Assembly (NCBI GenBank): GCA_018873245.2
Contig: JAEMBT020000006.1
Span: forward strand, 11,349,855 to 11,413,854
Direction: 5' to 3'
Length of the DNA stretch: 64,000 bases
DNA from: Archegozetes longisetosus
Taxonomy: Eukaryota; Arthropoda; Arachnida; Sarcoptiformes; Trhypochthoniidae
Shown here: in pieces, positions 63,347-64,000 of the stretch
How the letters are laid out: each line of letters opens with the position of its first letter
Position numbering within the stretch: the first letter of the stretch is position 1
Notes under the pieces: generated by a model
Seen by the model: only the letters and a program-made list of their open reading frames with translations
Told to the model about the DNA's origin: nothing
The model's database searches: none
Program-made: the position numbers and the translations under genes

Positions 63347-64000
63347 ATTTACAGCTTCCAGAAATAGAGAGTAAGATCAGAAGCGCTAGTGATGCAAATG
63401 AGTTATTGACTTGTTTTTGCATAAAACAGCATTTAGTTGTGATATAATTCTAAAGTGAACTATAATCATGCCTCAAAACATTAGCCGATCTGTGGAAACA
63501 GCTGCCATTCTTATAATCGCATTTTAGTTTCAATTTAGCACAAACTTAGCAAATTTCCTAATAGGCAAACAATTCGATCCTATGCATAAATGTGAGGATA
63601 GGGCAATGCAAACACTATTCTTCTCACTATTTTCAACTTTTGGTTCGACTTCTTTGCACAACTTAAAACCAAACCATACTTAATGATCAAACTTAAGTGA
63701 ATTAGAATTTTAGCCGCTTCTCTAAATATTGATCTCTATATTAGGAATATATCTGAACTGTGCTGGACTCTATCATCAATTTAATATATTTTAATTAATT
63801 TATAGTTTTTCATCATTATTTGCACCACAAGTTTTATTTATGATGATTGTTCGTAACCAGCAGTTGGTAAATGGTTTTATTGACACGATTCAAGGCTAAT
63901 TGTTGGTTCCTCTAAACTTTATGATATTTGGCATTAATAATTAAGTTTATAATCAGTGTTGAACAGTTGAGTATGTATTCACTTGGATTTGCATCAATCA
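62014..64000. other. gene-free end of window with one microsatellite
   Basis: No convincing exon; (CT)n tract at 63302-63343 listed separately. Confidence 0.4.
63302..63343. repeat. (CT)n microsatellite, 21 units
   Basis: Uninterrupted CT tract. Confidence 0.95.

Overview
The window is AT-rich eukaryotic DNA from an animal, most likely an arthropod and plausibly a mite. Evidence: spliced genes with GT-AG introns, two arthropod-type gustatory-like receptors, an RNF220 orthologue, several mariner, hAT and Tigger-like DNA transposons, and a short TTAGG telomere-type tract. The lineage call is inference; no marker gene fixes the species. No rRNA, tRNA or CRISPR array was recognised.

Left part (1-22 kb): small genes among transposon remnants. 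Two closely related secreted proteins resembling expansin/RlpA-like double-psi beta-barrel proteins lie in opposite orientations at 2.2-2.7 kb (-) and 13.9-14.4 kb (+), each with a signal-peptide exon and one phase-1 intron. Between them is an atlastin-like GTPase (6.5-8.2 kb, +) that begins with a signal peptide and ends in KDEL, so it looks like a protein of the ER lumen, unlike ordinary atlastins that sit on the cytosolic face; its frame is broken by two single-base shifts at A runs. Mobile DNA includes a 401-bp mariner derivative with an intact helix-turn-helix ORF, a 502-bp hAT-type MITE, two related hAT elements at 11.0-13.0 kb (one with a perfect 8-bp target duplication), and a dense nest of Tigger-like, foldback, mariner and composite palindromic elements at 15-21.8 kb.

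Middle (23-28.4 kb): two divergently transcribed seven-transmembrane gustatory-like receptor genes, head to head about 1.4 kb apart. They share their last two introns, but the + strand copy has two extra introns.

Right part (28.4-64 kb): almost no recognisable transposons, but long (GA)n/(CT)n microsatellites. It carries a complete 12-exon RNF220-type E3 ubiquitin ligase gene (47.2-55.0 kb, +), assembled from phase-compatible exons and ending in a C3HC4 RING. An intron-exon segment of this gene seems to have a decayed copy about 17 kb upstream. Near the right end are a probable terminal exon on the - strand (60.8-61.0 kb) and a long open frame on the + strand (61.6-62.0 kb), neither recognised. 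The genes do not form an obvious pathway; they are a local mix of chemosensory, secreted, ER and ubiquitin-signalling functions.
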